From NCBI GenBank assembly GCA_028023455.1, contig JAQFVV010012531.1:434001-498000 (forward strand): 64,000 nt of DNA, given 5' to 3'. The DNA comes from Epiperipatus broadwayi (taxonomy: Eukaryota; Onychophora; Udeonychophora; Euonychophora; Peripatidae). The notes below the pieces were generated by a model that was not told where the DNA came from, made no database searches, and saw only the letters and a list, made by a program, of their open reading frames with translations. Both the position numbers and the translations under genes were made by a program. Shown here in pieces: positions 25,986 to 39,604 of the stretch; positions within the stretch are counted from its first letter, which is position 1; every line of letters begins with the position of its first letter.

Positions 25986-26751
25986 ACCTAACTTTATAAA
26001 CATCTCAAAATGAATGGGGCTGATTTCTACTTCCATTGGAACAAGCAACAGAATGTAACACATTACACAAGAGGTTAATCTGTTATCTTTTTCAATAGGT
26101 TGATAGTCTAATGAAATTATTGAAATACAATTCAGTAACAATGAATTGATTTGATTGATTACATATTTCCCTCCTAATGTAGTGTTTAATTTTGATATAT
26201 ATGTGTGTGTGAAAGATACATGTAACTATTAACCATTAGAAACCACTAGTAACCACATAAACATTCACAATAAGGATAGTAATCAATATTTCTCACTGCT
26301 GTCAAGGCAACCTAATTATCCCAATTAGCTTTAAACATTATTTCACTTATTATGTAATTATTAATATACTTTTTTTAAAGTGTTTCATTTATTTAAAAAT
26401 ATATAAACCAAGCCCTGCAGACAGTCTCTAAATTTGACTGAAACATAATATAAGAAATAAATAACTAAGGATTTGATAGTATTATTAAAAATTAAGTTAT
26501 TTATGCTTGTAGAGAAAACTGAAACAAAAAATACATTATATATGAGAAAAAAATCTTTAAAAAATTATAAATACACATATTTGTACTCAAAATATTTTTG
26601 CTTCAAGTTAACATTTTTATCAAGCTATATATAAATTCACATTGTGTGTATGCATGCATAAATTACAATTCCATCTTCATCCATAAAAATATATCATTTA
26701 TAAATTATTTATATGAAGAGTTTACATTAATAATACACATACACTTTGTAT

Positions 26752-26935
26752 GAGAGGTGAATGAGTGAGAGACTGCCAATACAATGCAAGTTCGAATCTC
26801 AAATTTGTCATTGGAAACTTTACTCTGTGTAATTTAGTGCAGTGATAGTGATAGATTTAAGAGCTAATGATTCCTGAATCAATGAATAACCTTTCACTTC
26901 TGGTGCTCAAATATCACAATCAACAGAGTAACTAA
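26752..26935 (+). repeat. tRNA-derived SINE
   Basis: The head has an A-box-like GAGAGGTGAATGAGTGAGAG and a B-box AGTTCGAATCT (about 26790-26800), at tRNA-like spacing. A body of about 100 bp ends in ACTTCTGGTGCTCAAATATCACA. A poly(T) run at 26941-26960 follows. A similar tail at 5.78 kb suggests a family. No target duplication was identified. Confidence 0.55.
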
Positions 26936-27257
26936 ACATTTAATTTTTTTTTTTTTTTTTACTGGAGAATAAAAAAATAAAATAATTCACTGCAGAGCAA
27001 AGTCTTCTCTATCAGCAATCTGTACAGGAAGGAATGGAGGAAAAGACTTTACTCACCAGATTTATGAATTTCCAGGTGACGAGGGTTACAGTAATTTTCC
27101 ATTCTTGTTTTACTGTCTAGTTACACCTCCTGATCTGATTGCAACTTAAATAACTTCAAGTTTTACCTGACATAGATTTATATCTGATCATAGGTATAAG
27201 ATATAGGCATACTGTTTCTGCATCATGATTGTTTATAATTAACTGTGAATATATAAA

Positions 27258-27282
27258 CATATATATATATGTATGTGTGTGT
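27258..27282. repeat. AT/GT compound microsatellite
   Basis: A run of TA followed by GTATGTGTGTGTG. Confidence 0.85.
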
Positions 27283-27378
27283 CCAAGTAATCATCACTTT
27301 ACATAAACCAAACTTATGTAAACAATTCCTATCATTTGGATTTTATATTACAACTACATTTCTCATGTAATAATATTT

Positions 27379-27530
27379 CTGTAGGGTAATTTTTATTACA
27401 TCACTCTCACACAAGGTAGGAAATGGTCTCTATACACTTTTAATATCTTGTGGAGGGATGTAATCATAAATATATGATTAAAGACACCTCTACCTTGTGT
27501 GAGAGTAATATAATGAAAATTACACTACAG
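27379..27530. repeat. 152-bp inverted-repeat element (MITE-like)
   Basis: Left arm CTGTAGGGTAATTTTTATTA through CTCACACAAGGTAG pairs with the right arm CTACCTTGTGTGAGAG through AAAATTACACTACAG; arms are about 50 bp with few mismatches. Ends read CTGTAG...CTACAG. No clear target duplication. Confidence 0.85.
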
Positions 27531-28260
27531 AACTATTGTTCATTATTGGATAGCCTAATGAGTGACTATTAAAAATTATTAATACATTTCTCATATGTCT
27601 CATATTGCTTGAATATCTCTTTTGATATAGTGTAACATTTATTTTTATTTGCTAAAAAAAAGTTATATTTTTGCACCAAGGTTAATAGCAAATAAACATT
27701 CGAAGGAAAAATCTAACTTATAAAAAATTCAACTCAGAAATTTGTGGAATGGATTACTTTTGTAAGAATCATCTATATGTGCTAATATGAATCATGACAA
27801 AAGTTTTTTTATGTGTGTATTTTCTAAGTATAAGGACAGATAGAAGAGCATTCATGGAGAAAAAAAAATGGACGGTCCTGAAAAAAATTCTAATTACTTT
27901 TGTGATATTTAACATTTTTCATTATAAATGATGGCAGCTAACAGATCTATTAAAATAATAAAGTGGTTAATTGATCAGAAAGTGATGTGTAAAATGACAA
28001 ATTAAGTTTTAAGAAGAAACTAACTCTTAAGTCTACCATGCTATCAAAACATTAAACCAATCAGTCAATTACCAACATAATTTCTAGCCAATCAGCTGAT
28101 TATTAAAGTAATCACATGATTATTGCTTGTGTGAGCATGTGATATTTGTGCATCAAAGTTAAAACCTAAGGAAGCATTTAGCTCTCATGTCCATCTTATT
28201 ACTACTGCATTAAATCACGAGGAGCAGCCCATATCTAAAATAAATTACTAAGTCAAAATT

Positions 28261-28388
28261 ATATTTAGAAGATAATTGTCCCTCCTCACTAGCACCATAC
28301 TTATAATATTAAACAGCAGTTATTAAATCCTTCCATTTAATATCTGCTATACAGCGCTAGTGAAGAGGGATAATTACCTTTTAAATAT
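28261..28388. repeat. 128-bp inverted-repeat element (MITE-like)
   Basis: Left arm ATATTTAGAAGATAATTGTC and CCTCCTCACTAGC pairs with the right arm GCTAGTGAAGAGGGATAATT and ACCTTTTAAATAT. Unrelated in sequence to the element at 27.4 kb. Confidence 0.8.
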
Positions 28389-28639
28389 GCGCTAGCAAAA
28401 TTCATTCATTATTAAGTAAATCAAAAGTAATATCCATTATCATATAAATCATTATATAGTCAGTTGCTTATGAGATAAGAATTTACAATTTAACTATTAT
28501 ATATAATCATATTATCACAAGACTCTATCATATAACTTCAGTTTATTCATTGCTGCTTCATTTTTCTTCACACTTCTATAGCATCTACAGTAAACTTTAG
28601 TAACTAAGATACCAGATGATAGTGCTTAATAAAACCCTA

Positions 28640-28750
28640 TCCATTATTGTCACATCTAATGTCCAGATTAATTTTAAGCTTATTGCTTTCATCAATGAGG
28701 AGCTTTGGATCTTAGATCAGTGCACTTGGATGTTTACAATCTTGCATCTT
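28640..28750 (+). repeat. fragment related to the repeat at 61.0 kb
   Basis: CAATGAGGAGCTTTGGATCT and AGATCAGTGCACTTGGAT resemble CAGTGAGGAGCCTTGGATCT and GAGAGCACTGCACCTAGA at 61.11-61.15 kb. Terminal inverted repeats are missing here. The 85-codon open frame over it is not a gene. Confidence 0.5.
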
Positions 28751-30839
<2,089 letters not shown>

Positions 30840-32565
30840 ACAATACAAAAAATAAAGTTGTTTTTTGTCCCTCCAGGTCTGCTGCGACTGCATTCCGTCA
30901 CTCAACAGTCCTGGAGTACCCATTAGGCACTGTTTTTCATTCAGTGTTTGGAAGTATACAAATGTTTCTCAAGGCCCTAATTGGGGACATGTTACTGGCA
31001 TTGTTTTGATAATTTGGGATGAATGAGCGTAATTAAAAGGAAGATAATCCAATCCAACATTCCATCATCGGTCCAGATACACATGATTCTTCAATTACAC
31101 TGTGGGAACCACATGGGAATAGCGATGACTAGCAATTCAATTGTATAGTTTTATTTCCTTGGGGATATACCGATAAAGCTAATCAAAGTCCTTAGTTGGA
31201 AGAAGTTCAATAAGTTCTTTAAGGTAATATATTGAGTTACCATTGTCTGGTGAGTTTGACGCTGGACCAGGTTTGGTCTGCCAGCCATTGCTGGCATGTC
31301 TTTTTGTCCTTTTTCCTAAGTTCTTTAATCTTCTTGATAAATGTCTCTTCAATTGTATCCCCTGTTCCCTCTTGAAAGATTTTTTATGTTTCGGGATGAC
31401 CATATAGTAAAGTTCACTTGTGTTGCAAGTCTGATCAGCCCGAATTCATCTTTCTTGATTGCTTTGGGAATGTCAATGGCCATCATGTTTATCAGAAGTC
31501 TGCAATTGAAACCACTTCCGTATAGCATTCCATCGTTCACAATCTGCCATGATATGATCAAAATCTTCTTCAGCTTTGTTACAGAGGGGGCAGATGGTGT
31601 CAATTTTAATCCCCCTCCTGTAATTCAAGAATGATCTAGTAGGAAGGACTCCGAGATTGAACTTGAGCAGAAAGTCTACCAAATTAGGATCTAATTTTAG
31701 CCTCTTGGTCAGCCTTGTAAATCTTGATATACCAAGTAAGGGTTTTGTTTCTTTTTCCGCCTTATCTTTATGTGTGAGCATAACTTTCCAACAAACAAGG
31801 TGCTGGAAGTCTTGATGTTATTGATCACTATCGTGACCTGTTGCTTCAAACAAATACCTCCTTTAAAGTGGAGGTGGTCAACCCATGGGCTCTACATCAA
31901 TACTTGGTAATGGACACTCAACTTTCTCATTCTCTCAAAACAACCTGACCAAGATGATATAGTTCTCTTGCAGAAGAAAAATTTGAATGGAGTGTAGGCC
32001 CAAACCATTCAACTTCCTTGATTTTTGAAGAATCCTCATGCTGATTACTGGTGTCTTCCCCCCTCCCCAGTACAGCTTTCTACATTGAGTCTCAATCCTT
32101 TTGATGAATGCCCTTGTTGGGAAAAAGCACGCCAGAAAGTAAGTAATCTTTGGCAGCACCATGGCATTTAATAGTGCGACCTTCCCCAACAATGAAAGGG
32201 GAACCATCCATAATAACATCACTGTTTTCTTGACCTTTACAAATAAGGCCTCCTCCAGCTCTCTTTTCATAACAATGGAGGGGGAGCCAATCGACAGCGG
32301 AGAAATTTCTATGGGGGAGCTTTAAATCTCCCCGGGATTTGTTTCCCGGTTCTGATTGACCATAACACCGATTTCTCCTCACTAACATTTGGACAATAAT
32401 CGCAGGCAATCTGGTCCAGTATCTTTTCTAGCTCATCGACCTCCTCCTGTGAAGAGAGAAACACCACCATATCATCCATATTGGAAATGTGGTGAATGCT
32501 CTCTTCCAGCACCGGAATGGCAATCCTGGGTAGGGCAGCCTCGATGCTCAACAGGAAATACTTAA
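30840..32565 (-). mobile_element. 5'-truncated L1/Tx1-like LINE fragment
   Basis: On the minus strand, from 32.55 kb down: M-D-D-M-V-V-F-L-S-S (a relic of the catalytic Y-x-D-D box with Tyr and Ala replaced), the E-E-K-S block, L-S-L-L-G-K-V-A-L-L-N-A-M-V-L-P-K-I-T-Y with Y-W-G-G-G (32.2-32.0 kb), and a zinc-finger-RVT segment C-P-L-C-N-K-A-E-E-D-F-D-H-I-M-A-D-C (31.6 kb). Its last open codons end near 31179. The order of RT end, thumb and zf-RVT is that of L1/Tx1-type elements. Frame changes between the pieces show it is dead. The low-complexity 30840-31178 segment may be its 3' UTR (inference). Confidence 0.75.
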
Positions 32566-34084
32566 CTTTTATTATGGTAATTATGTTTTGGTTACCAAAG
32601 AACTAAAATTTAAGTATTTTTTATTTGCCTATCTATTTTTTTATTTTGATACCAAAATTTATTGTAAAGAATAGCGATTGAGCACCATTCATTGCTTTAC
32701 AATATTAAAAAGTAAATACACTCAAATGCTTTCTATTAGGTTATTGTGAGAATATATGCTATTAAATATAATAGCCAAATTCTCCTGAAATAGATACTGC
32801 GAATCATAGTTTAGCTTTTGGAATGTAATTAATTACATATATCTTATTTTCACAATAAGATAATAGAAGGCAGATGGCACTTAAATGCACTCAATCATAA
32901 TTATTTTAAATTCAGAAAAGAAAAAACAATCTTAAATAGAAATAAGTACAAAAGGTATTTTTGAATGAATATGTTGCAAAACTGAGCTCTCTTTGTATAA
33001 AAGCCACTAGTCAGCAACTGTTTTAGAGATCGTTTGATACTGCAGTTGACCTCTATTGATTAATTGTGGAAGAATTCTGTACTAACTGTGTCTTAATGCT
33101 AAAGATTGAAGATATTTAGAAAAAATGTTCCGCACTAGTTACTCTAGAATACAGATCTATTAAATTAATACTGTCAAACTATCAAATATTAAACAGTGAT
33201 AAGCCCAATCATTTCTCATTTAATAACCAACTATATAAAAACAGTAACCATTGCTGATTTCATTCACAGACAATAATGACATCTATATTCAACTTCAGAA
33301 GTCACAACCTTAAGCATGTATAAAATTTATGGCGATTAAACGGCAAAAGATCTAGAATATCATACGCAGTTTGTACCTTGTGAATCTTCTTTTGGCAGAT
33401 AATATTGATTTTTACTGTAAGCATTCTGTGTCCATCTTTTATTCTTACCCTGTTATACTTCTTTAATAAAGCTTTCAAAACTTTAAGATTTAGAAATACT
33501 AATTTGCTTGTTTAGAGAGATCTGGCACTCAACATATAAACGAACTACAAACATCTTTCCAAAAAAAATAGCCAAAATTTCAATCATATAAAACTGTTTC
33601 CATGGTTATCTAGTAACAAGAAATTACTTAATGATTACATAAAGGTCATTACCATCTCATTTAGATTAAAATGGGAGGTAGGATGTTCAAAAAAAATCAG
33701 GATAAATTTGTATGAAGAATGGAAGAAATTTAAATGTAAATGGAGTGAGAGATAAAGTCATGATATTTTGATTAAGACTTTATAATAAAATTGGGAAATA
33801 TAATGATAGGTTAGTGAAATTAATAAAACAGTTCTTATTAAAGTGAGATAGGAGAAAAAAAGCAAAGTAAGTCAGTACTGGAAAAATAATTGAGTAATAA
33901 AAAGATGAGTTTACTGTAATTTGTATGGGATTTGAATGGATGAAATGTTTAGCTTAGTTATCACGATTTCTAGACATATAGTTTACATGTAAAAAACTTT
34001 TTGACTTCATTTAAAATGAAAACACTTTACCCATTATTATATCAATGTGAGTTTAAATAAACATCTATGTTTGATTTTGATATT
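32566..34084. other. intron, nothing recognised
   Basis: AT-rich; no coding block or repeat boundary recognised. Confidence 0.4.
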
Positions 34085-34460
34085 TTTTAAAAATGAGACA
34101 ATCTGGTATAATATGAGATGCTATAGTATGTAGTAAAATTTTTTTCCTATTATCTGATATGAGCTGAGAACACTCTTTAATGTAACATAAGCTGCTTTCT
34201 GATGTGCTATAAAGATGTTTTCTAATATCACAAGATAGCCTTTGGTACATTGTAAAATATTCTGTATTGTGACATAAGACATTCTTTGATGTGCGATGAG
34301 ATACACTCTAATATAGCAAGATGCTCTCTAATATGACATAAATTATTCTCTGGAGTAACTGAACTGTTCTCTAGTATGGCATAAAATATTCTCTGACATA
34401 CAGTAAAAAGATATCTAGTTTAGCACGATAGTTTCTGATATGCTATTTTCTTGTGTGACA
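34085..34460. repeat. degenerate minisatellite, unit about 26-28 bp
   Basis: A loosely conserved unit of the type TTCTCTAATATGACATAAGAT recurs about 13 times. Examples are TTCTAATATCACAAGATA, CTCTAATATAGCAAGATGC, CTCTAATATGACATAAAT and CTCTAGTATGGCATAAAAT. Open frames of about 61 codons across it are by-products of the periodic sequence. Confidence 0.75.
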
Positions 34461-35034
34461 TAAATACATAAATTTTTTTATATGTAAACTGTTTGTGCAC
34501 ATATAATATATATATACAAGAATGTAAATAAAGATTATTATTTTACTATATAAATATGTGCAGAAACACATAAATAAATTATCTCATTAATATTAAGATA
34601 TTCTAGAAAATCTAAATATGCCAATCATGTCAATTATGCAAATGAGAAACAATTATGCATAAATGGTCTCTTGCATAAAAACTCCCAATGAAGGTAAAAT
34701 GATGTATAATGAACTGTGAGAAAACATAATAATCACAAGGATAATTTGCATATTACAAGTGGCATCTGATTGTCTACATAAGTTTATAATTGATTTCTGT
34801 TCTTAACAGATATACATTATACCCAAATAGATACGCTAAGAATTTTCGTCATTTGAGACAAACTATAATAGATTATATTTATCAACTGAGTATGTGTAGA
34901 AACTGACACCCACATGCACATGCAGAAGTTTATTTATAGACTGTACAAATTTCTAATGAAATTTCTAATCATTTTCTACTTGTTATTATTTTTCTACTAA
35001 TTTATACCCTCAGGACATAGCAGAATGGCTTCAA

Positions 35035-35275
35035 TCAACAAGAGATACAATATAATGACATGAGATTTCTTTACCATGTCATAAAAGATTCTTTGAAATG
35101 CTCTGCTATGTACCATGAGACCTTCATTAATATAATATTAAAGGCTTTCTTTTATAACACGAGATGTTATTTTGTATAACATGAAATATTGTTCTGATAT
35201 ATGGTGCTTGGATGTCAATAAGCAGATTTTTTGTGTGGCATGAGATGCAATCTGACATTTGAGATGATACCTATC
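35035..35275. repeat. second block of the degenerate minisatellite
   Basis: Units such as TAATGACATGAGATTTCTTT, CATGTCATAAAAGATTCTTT and TGTGGCATGAGATGCAATCT continue the same pattern after about 570 bp of unrelated DNA. The two blocks were probably one array split by an insertion or by decay. Confidence 0.65.
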
Positions 35276-35289
35276 TAGTCAGTTATATC

Positions 35290-36773
35290 GGCTATCTACA
35301 TTTTTATTTTTTTATTTTATTAACTCTTTAAACACTGCTTTGACATAACAAAAAAATACCGGAATGACTAATCAATCATTTGAAGATTTCTTTAGCATAA
35401 TGGCAATTTATCATAGTAATAGTACTTAAGACTTTATTTATAGATTCATTGTGTAATCTAAAATCTCTTAATATTAGTTTTCATTCACAGGATTTATTTA
35501 TTTTTTTGGGGGGGGAACTTTTAATAGTTTTTTTTTTTTCAATTTCTAAAAAAGGCCAATTCTAAGTTTTAAAGGTTTCTTTGGATTTCTCATCATAATA
35601 TACCCAATATTGATTTAGAAAATTGATTTAGAATTTCAAACAACTTCTTTTGATTTATAATTTACGGATTTGTTTTGCAATTTTTATTATTTTGTCTTCT
35701 TTCTTCTTGACTTTTTAAAAAGTGAGGGAAAAGAGGGAAGGGTAAAATATGTTCATAGTATTATCTAATTCATATAACTTCTTTTGATTTGCAATTGATA
35801 GATTTTTTTGGAAATTTTTATGATTTTATCCTTTTTCTTATAGACTTTTTAAAAATTGAGAGGAGAAAGGGAGAGAGTGAATTGCTTTGTAGCCTTTGAT
35901 GCAAGTAAATTCAATACAAATCCAATCAAACACTCCAACCAAAAATGAACTAGCTGGCTTCAAAACAATAACAAATTAGCCAAAAAAAAAAGCTTTAAAT
36001 AAAAACTTTTTTTTTTTATTGATTTGAATTTTACCTTTTTTTTTCATTAAAATCTACGCAATAATACAACAATTTAAATGAAGACCTTTTCAAATAAAAA
36101 CATTTAAAATCAACATAAAGTTTATTTTTAAACTAATATCGAACAAGTTTTTTAAAAAAAATATTTATTGTAATGTGCGATGAGGTGGGAAAATGATGAT
36201 TCCTTTTTTTTTATATATGGCCTTTTTAAAAAATTTGCATTAAATTTATAAAAAGTAAAAGTTTGCCCCCAAAAAAAGATCTGTCAATAAAACTAATATT
36301 AAGGGATTTTAAATTACACAGTAAATTACTATTACTAGTTCTCTACCCTCTTCCCCACACACCTGTATAACAAAGAAAATTTCTAAAAAAAAAAAAAATC
36401 CAAATTTCCAAACCTTTTTTTTTTATCAATTACAAATAAAAAAATATTTATTTGAAATTTATCTATATTCTGTAAATCAGTAAAAGGATGTATTTTTTGT
36501 TTCTTCCCATGATCTCTCTCCCACTCTTCTATCCCTCCCCCTCTTCTTTAACCCAATAAAAAATTAAAAATGGAAATAAAAATTTACCAAAAAACAAAAG
36601 ACCTGTCAATCAAAACTAATACTAAGAAATTTTAGATTAAACAGTGAATTTATAAATTTTGTTATACTAGTATTACTACTAGGATAAATTGCAATTTTTA
36701 CACAGAAATCTACAGTTTTTTGACTAGTCATCTTAAAGGTTCAATTAAACAGAAAATTAAAATGTAGATAGCC
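35290..36773. mobile_element. 1.48-kb element with long, repeated inverted arms
   Basis: The left end GGCTATCTACATTTT (35290) pairs with the right end AAAATGTAGATAGCC (36773). Pairing continues inward over at least 200 bp: GGCAATTTATC, then TCTAAAATCTCTTAATATTAGTTTT and the TTTTTTTGGGG run on the left match reverse-complemented blocks on the right. The right side has this inner block twice (about 36230-36340 and 36590-36660). A direct duplication of about 134 bp lies at 35642-35885. Flanks AGTTATATC and ACTTAGATT agree at 6 of 9 positions, a possible worn 9-bp target duplication. No ORF. Superfamily unknown. Confidence 0.7.
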
Positions 36774-37243
36774 ACTTAGATTGATACCATGAGATTTTCC
36801 TGCTAAAATATGAGTTACCATTTTGTGTAGCATGAAATATTTTTTTTATATTTACATATATTATCATATTATTTGAGTGTTATGACAATATATACATATA
36901 GATATAATGGTAAAGCAGCCCAATGCAGGGCTTTTAAAGAGCCCCCTTTCTTTTAAAACAAAATAGTAAAGAAGAAAGTATCACTCTTAGAAGAACAGTA
37001 CAGAAAATGGTACTTGACATCTGATAGCGAATGAAAATTTATATTTTTCTATACTCATAGTTTTTTTTATTCATGGTTTGTCCTCTACCTAAGAATTTTT
37101 TTGAATAGTTAACAGAGATGAATATGTGTCAACTATCTTAAACAAAATTGTTATTTGGTATATGGAAAGTTGAAATTTTACTCAGCTTGAATACAAGTCC
37201 TAATTCTATTTGATTAAAGTACAAATGTATTTAAAATGATTAC
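36774..37243. other. intron, nothing recognised
   Basis: Short AT-rich stretch just downstream (in gene direction) of ALDH exon C; one leftover unit of the degenerate minisatellite is seen near 36785-36850. Confidence 0.4.
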
Positions 37244-37432
37244 CTCTTTAACTGCAGTTTGTATAGAAGCTAAAACATTTTCTGCATGTTCTCGTGTAAT
37301 AGACGCACCAACTCTTGTATCTGGATCCATTGGATTTCCAATTTTCATTGCTTTAGTTTTCAGTACAAGTTGCTGCAAAAAATCTTGGAGAATTGATTTT
37401 TGGACAAAGACCCTGGTAGCATTAGAACATAC
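37244..37432 (-). CDS. ALDH9A1: aldehyde dehydrogenase 9 family, exon C with the catalytic cysteine
   Basis: 189 bases, 63 codons, phase 0 at both ends, between a TTACAG acceptor and a GTAATC donor. It starts V-C-S-N-A-T-R-V-F-V-Q. With G-Q at the end of the previous exon this makes the G-Q-V-C active-site block; the Cys (second codon of the exon) is the catalytic nucleophile by family position. It continues with K-I-G-N-P-M-D-P-D-T-R-V-G-A and ends in an alpha-helical A-E-N-V-L-A-S-I-Q-T-A-V-K-E. All of it is co-linear with ALDH9. Confidence 0.92.
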
Positions 37433-38251
37433 CTGTAATGAAAAAAAAATTCTCATAGTAATTATTTAAAATGCATATTTTGTAAAAGGCACAATGAAAA
37501 ATTTAATAAACAGGTTTTTTTGCTTTAATAAATAAACTATCCTGCATAACATCAATAAAGATAAAGGTAACCATATATTCGATATCCATAGAATACACAC
37601 ACACACCTTCACCAGTATTGTCACTCATGTGACTAACATAGACTAAACTGGTACCTTTATCTTCTAGTTAAAAATATCTATTTACCTATTTACTGATTAC
37701 TACGTAATGGCCACTTAGGCTGGCTGTGCTTATTTACCAGAAAGAATGATCTCAAGACAATATATGACTTGAAAAAATTTCATAGTTTACTCCAAACTCT
37801 AGATCTACTTCTTGTAAATATTAGCATTATTCTGACATTTCAACTAGATCCCATCAACCATTTCTGAATAGTTAGAAGTTAGTCCAAAATATTGCAGGGA
37901 TGCCAAAAATCAATCAAACTCATTATATTTCACAAAATACAAATTCTATGTTACTTTTGATGTGCTTTTCTGACTTTATTTGACTAAAAAATTCAATATT
38001 ACAAAAATATTACATCAGATAGGATTCTGATGTTATCTAAAAAAAAAAAGACTTTATTCATTTCTTCAAAAAGACTTTGAAACAAATTAGCATGAGATAT
38101 ATGCATGACAGAGACACAAAGAAAAATTCAATGAGATATTTACTAATCTTTATAAATCTGAATATTCAAAACTTATCACAGCAATATTTCTCGCATAGTG
38201 AAAAATTACTTGAAATAAATAGTTTTCATATAAATATGTCATCTTATGAAT
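37433..38251. other. intron, nothing recognised
   Basis: AT-rich intron up to the retrotransposon insertion. A CATAGACTAAACTGGTACC-containing patch is unassigned. Confidence 0.4.
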
Positions 38252-38256
38252 ATAAC

Positions 38257-38914
38257 TGCAATATCCAGTACTAGTCGGATATATATATGGTCGAGGTTCA
38301 AGTGAGATTTATCGCACTCAACAGCGACAAGTAATTATATAATTAAACACACCAACACGGTAGTGGAGTTAATAGGTTTATATACATAAATACATATACA
38401 AGGATTAATATATAATACAATTATTACAAAGGTAAACTGATTAACACATTATTATACAACTCTCGTCTTAAAGGCCCGCAGGCTTACAATAAACAATATT
38501 AAAGTCTATACGACCTGTAATGGTCCCTAGGTCTACCTTAGTACGTTCGGAGGTAGACCTCTCCGCGAGACGAGCTGAAAGTGAAGTAGTGTCTGTGCAC
38601 TCAGGAAAACGCATCCATCCCTCAACTTCACCTAGTAAGTCTGACCTTGTTTGTTCCCGCCATACTGGATGTAACACACTCTATTTCCATTGGTCATCCC
38701 ATGACACGAGGTACAAAGTGGTCAGTCTGGTTATCTCTGACCAACCTTAATCGTTTCTGTGATGCTTTTAGCATACACACACATACTTGAATATTTGTCA
38801 TAGTTACATTATTATTGCATGTATCTGTTAATAAGCATACACACACATACTTGTATTCATTTATAATAGTTACATTATTATTGCGTGTATATGTGAATAC
38901 ACACACATATAGCA
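38257..38914 (-). repeat. 3' LTR of the Mag-like element
   Basis: 658 bp. On the plus strand it starts TGCAATATCC and ends ATAGCA, giving TG...CA ends in either reading. It is nearly identical to the 5' LTR. At its U3 edge it has a 64-bp tandem repeat (units starting 38771 and 38835, then a partial third). Several short open frames across it are not genes. Confidence 0.95.
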
Positions 38915-38927
38915 CGCCTCCCCCAAG
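38915..38927 (-). promoter_or_regulatory. polypurine tract of the Mag-like element
   Basis: The minus strand reads CTTGGGGGAGGCG and runs directly into the 3' LTR start TGCTATATG. This is the expected place for plus-strand priming. Confidence 0.75.
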
Positions 38928-38962
38928 TTCAGCGTCGTACTTTTCTAAAAAAATTTTTTTTT

Positions 38963-39334
38963 TCATTTCTTCTTCTCTGAACTTAACACATAATCGTGCA
39001 AGCGGAGGGGAATTTTTGTTCTCCTCTTTGCACGTGGGGGTGATTTAGTTTCACCATCTGTGACTATTTCATTTTCTTCACTATTTTGATTTTCTTCGTC
39101 AGCAGTAATGATTTCTGTTTCACTTTTAGTTTCATAGTGAGTATCATTTTCTTTGTCATCATTACTTTTAAACAATTGCGGAGTGCATTCTGTTATTGCA
39201 CTCTTGCGCAATTGGTTAATATGCTTACGTAATATTTTGCCGTCTGCCATACGGACAGCAACCACTTGTTTACTTAAATGGCGTACAACGTATGCTTGAG
39301 TCCACGATTTATTTAAATTATTTTTCACCCAGAC
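38963..39334 (-). pseudogene. integrase C-terminal tail of the Mag-like element, after a stop
   Basis: In frame with the segment upstream but separated from it by the TGA at 39335-39337. The first part (W-T-Q-A-Y-V-V-R-H-L, then V-R-M-A-D-G-K-I-L-R-K-H-I-N-Q-L-R) looks like the beta-rich C-terminal module seen at the end of Mag-type integrases. An acidic segment and a basic P-P-R-A-K-R-R-T-K tail follow. The frame ends at 38963, about 35 bp before the polypurine tract. Confidence 0.75.
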
Positions 39335-39604
39335 TCATTCATCAGGTGAAAATTTGTTGTTTACTGTAATCGGCATTTGATGCTCTTTTGATGGCATTAA
39401 TGCTGAGAGTTTTGTGCGTAACTTCCGGCCTAAATATTTTTCTGCAGGTGATCTGCCCGTTTTAGCTGTGGGTGTGGAATGCTGATATAGCAACGCCATG
39501 AAAACTGCCTCTTGGAGTCTTCCTTTTCCCAATTTATTCATGGATGACTTTAAGCTTTGTACCGCTTTCTCGGCCAGTCCATTTGATTGGGGGTGGTAGG
39601 GGGG
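39335..39604 (-). pseudogene. integrase core, part after the frameshift
   Basis: Opens with P-P-Y-H-P-Q-S-N-G-L-A-E-K, where the Glu is the third catalytic residue of the D,D-E integrase core. It continues to S-P-A-E-K-Y-L-G-R-K-L and ends in TGA at 39335-39337. The upstream core ends in another frame at the run of six G (plus strand) at 39599-39604. One extra or missing base in this homopolymer, or the neighbouring G5 run, explains the break. Confidence 0.85.

Noticed and set aside
34065-34306. Two 61-codon frames with internal repeats
   Set aside because: Produced by the degenerate 26-28 bp minisatellite; not a repeat protein.
34085-35275. Regularly spaced repeats that could suggest a CRISPR array
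   Set aside because: The units are degenerate, contiguous and lack unique spacers; the genome is eukaryotic. It is a minisatellite.
38468-39048. Several 69-90 codon frames on both strands in the LTR and near it
   Set aside because: They lie in non-coding LTR sequence and are repeated almost identically in the other LTR (43176-43623); they are products of the CA-rich tandem repeat.
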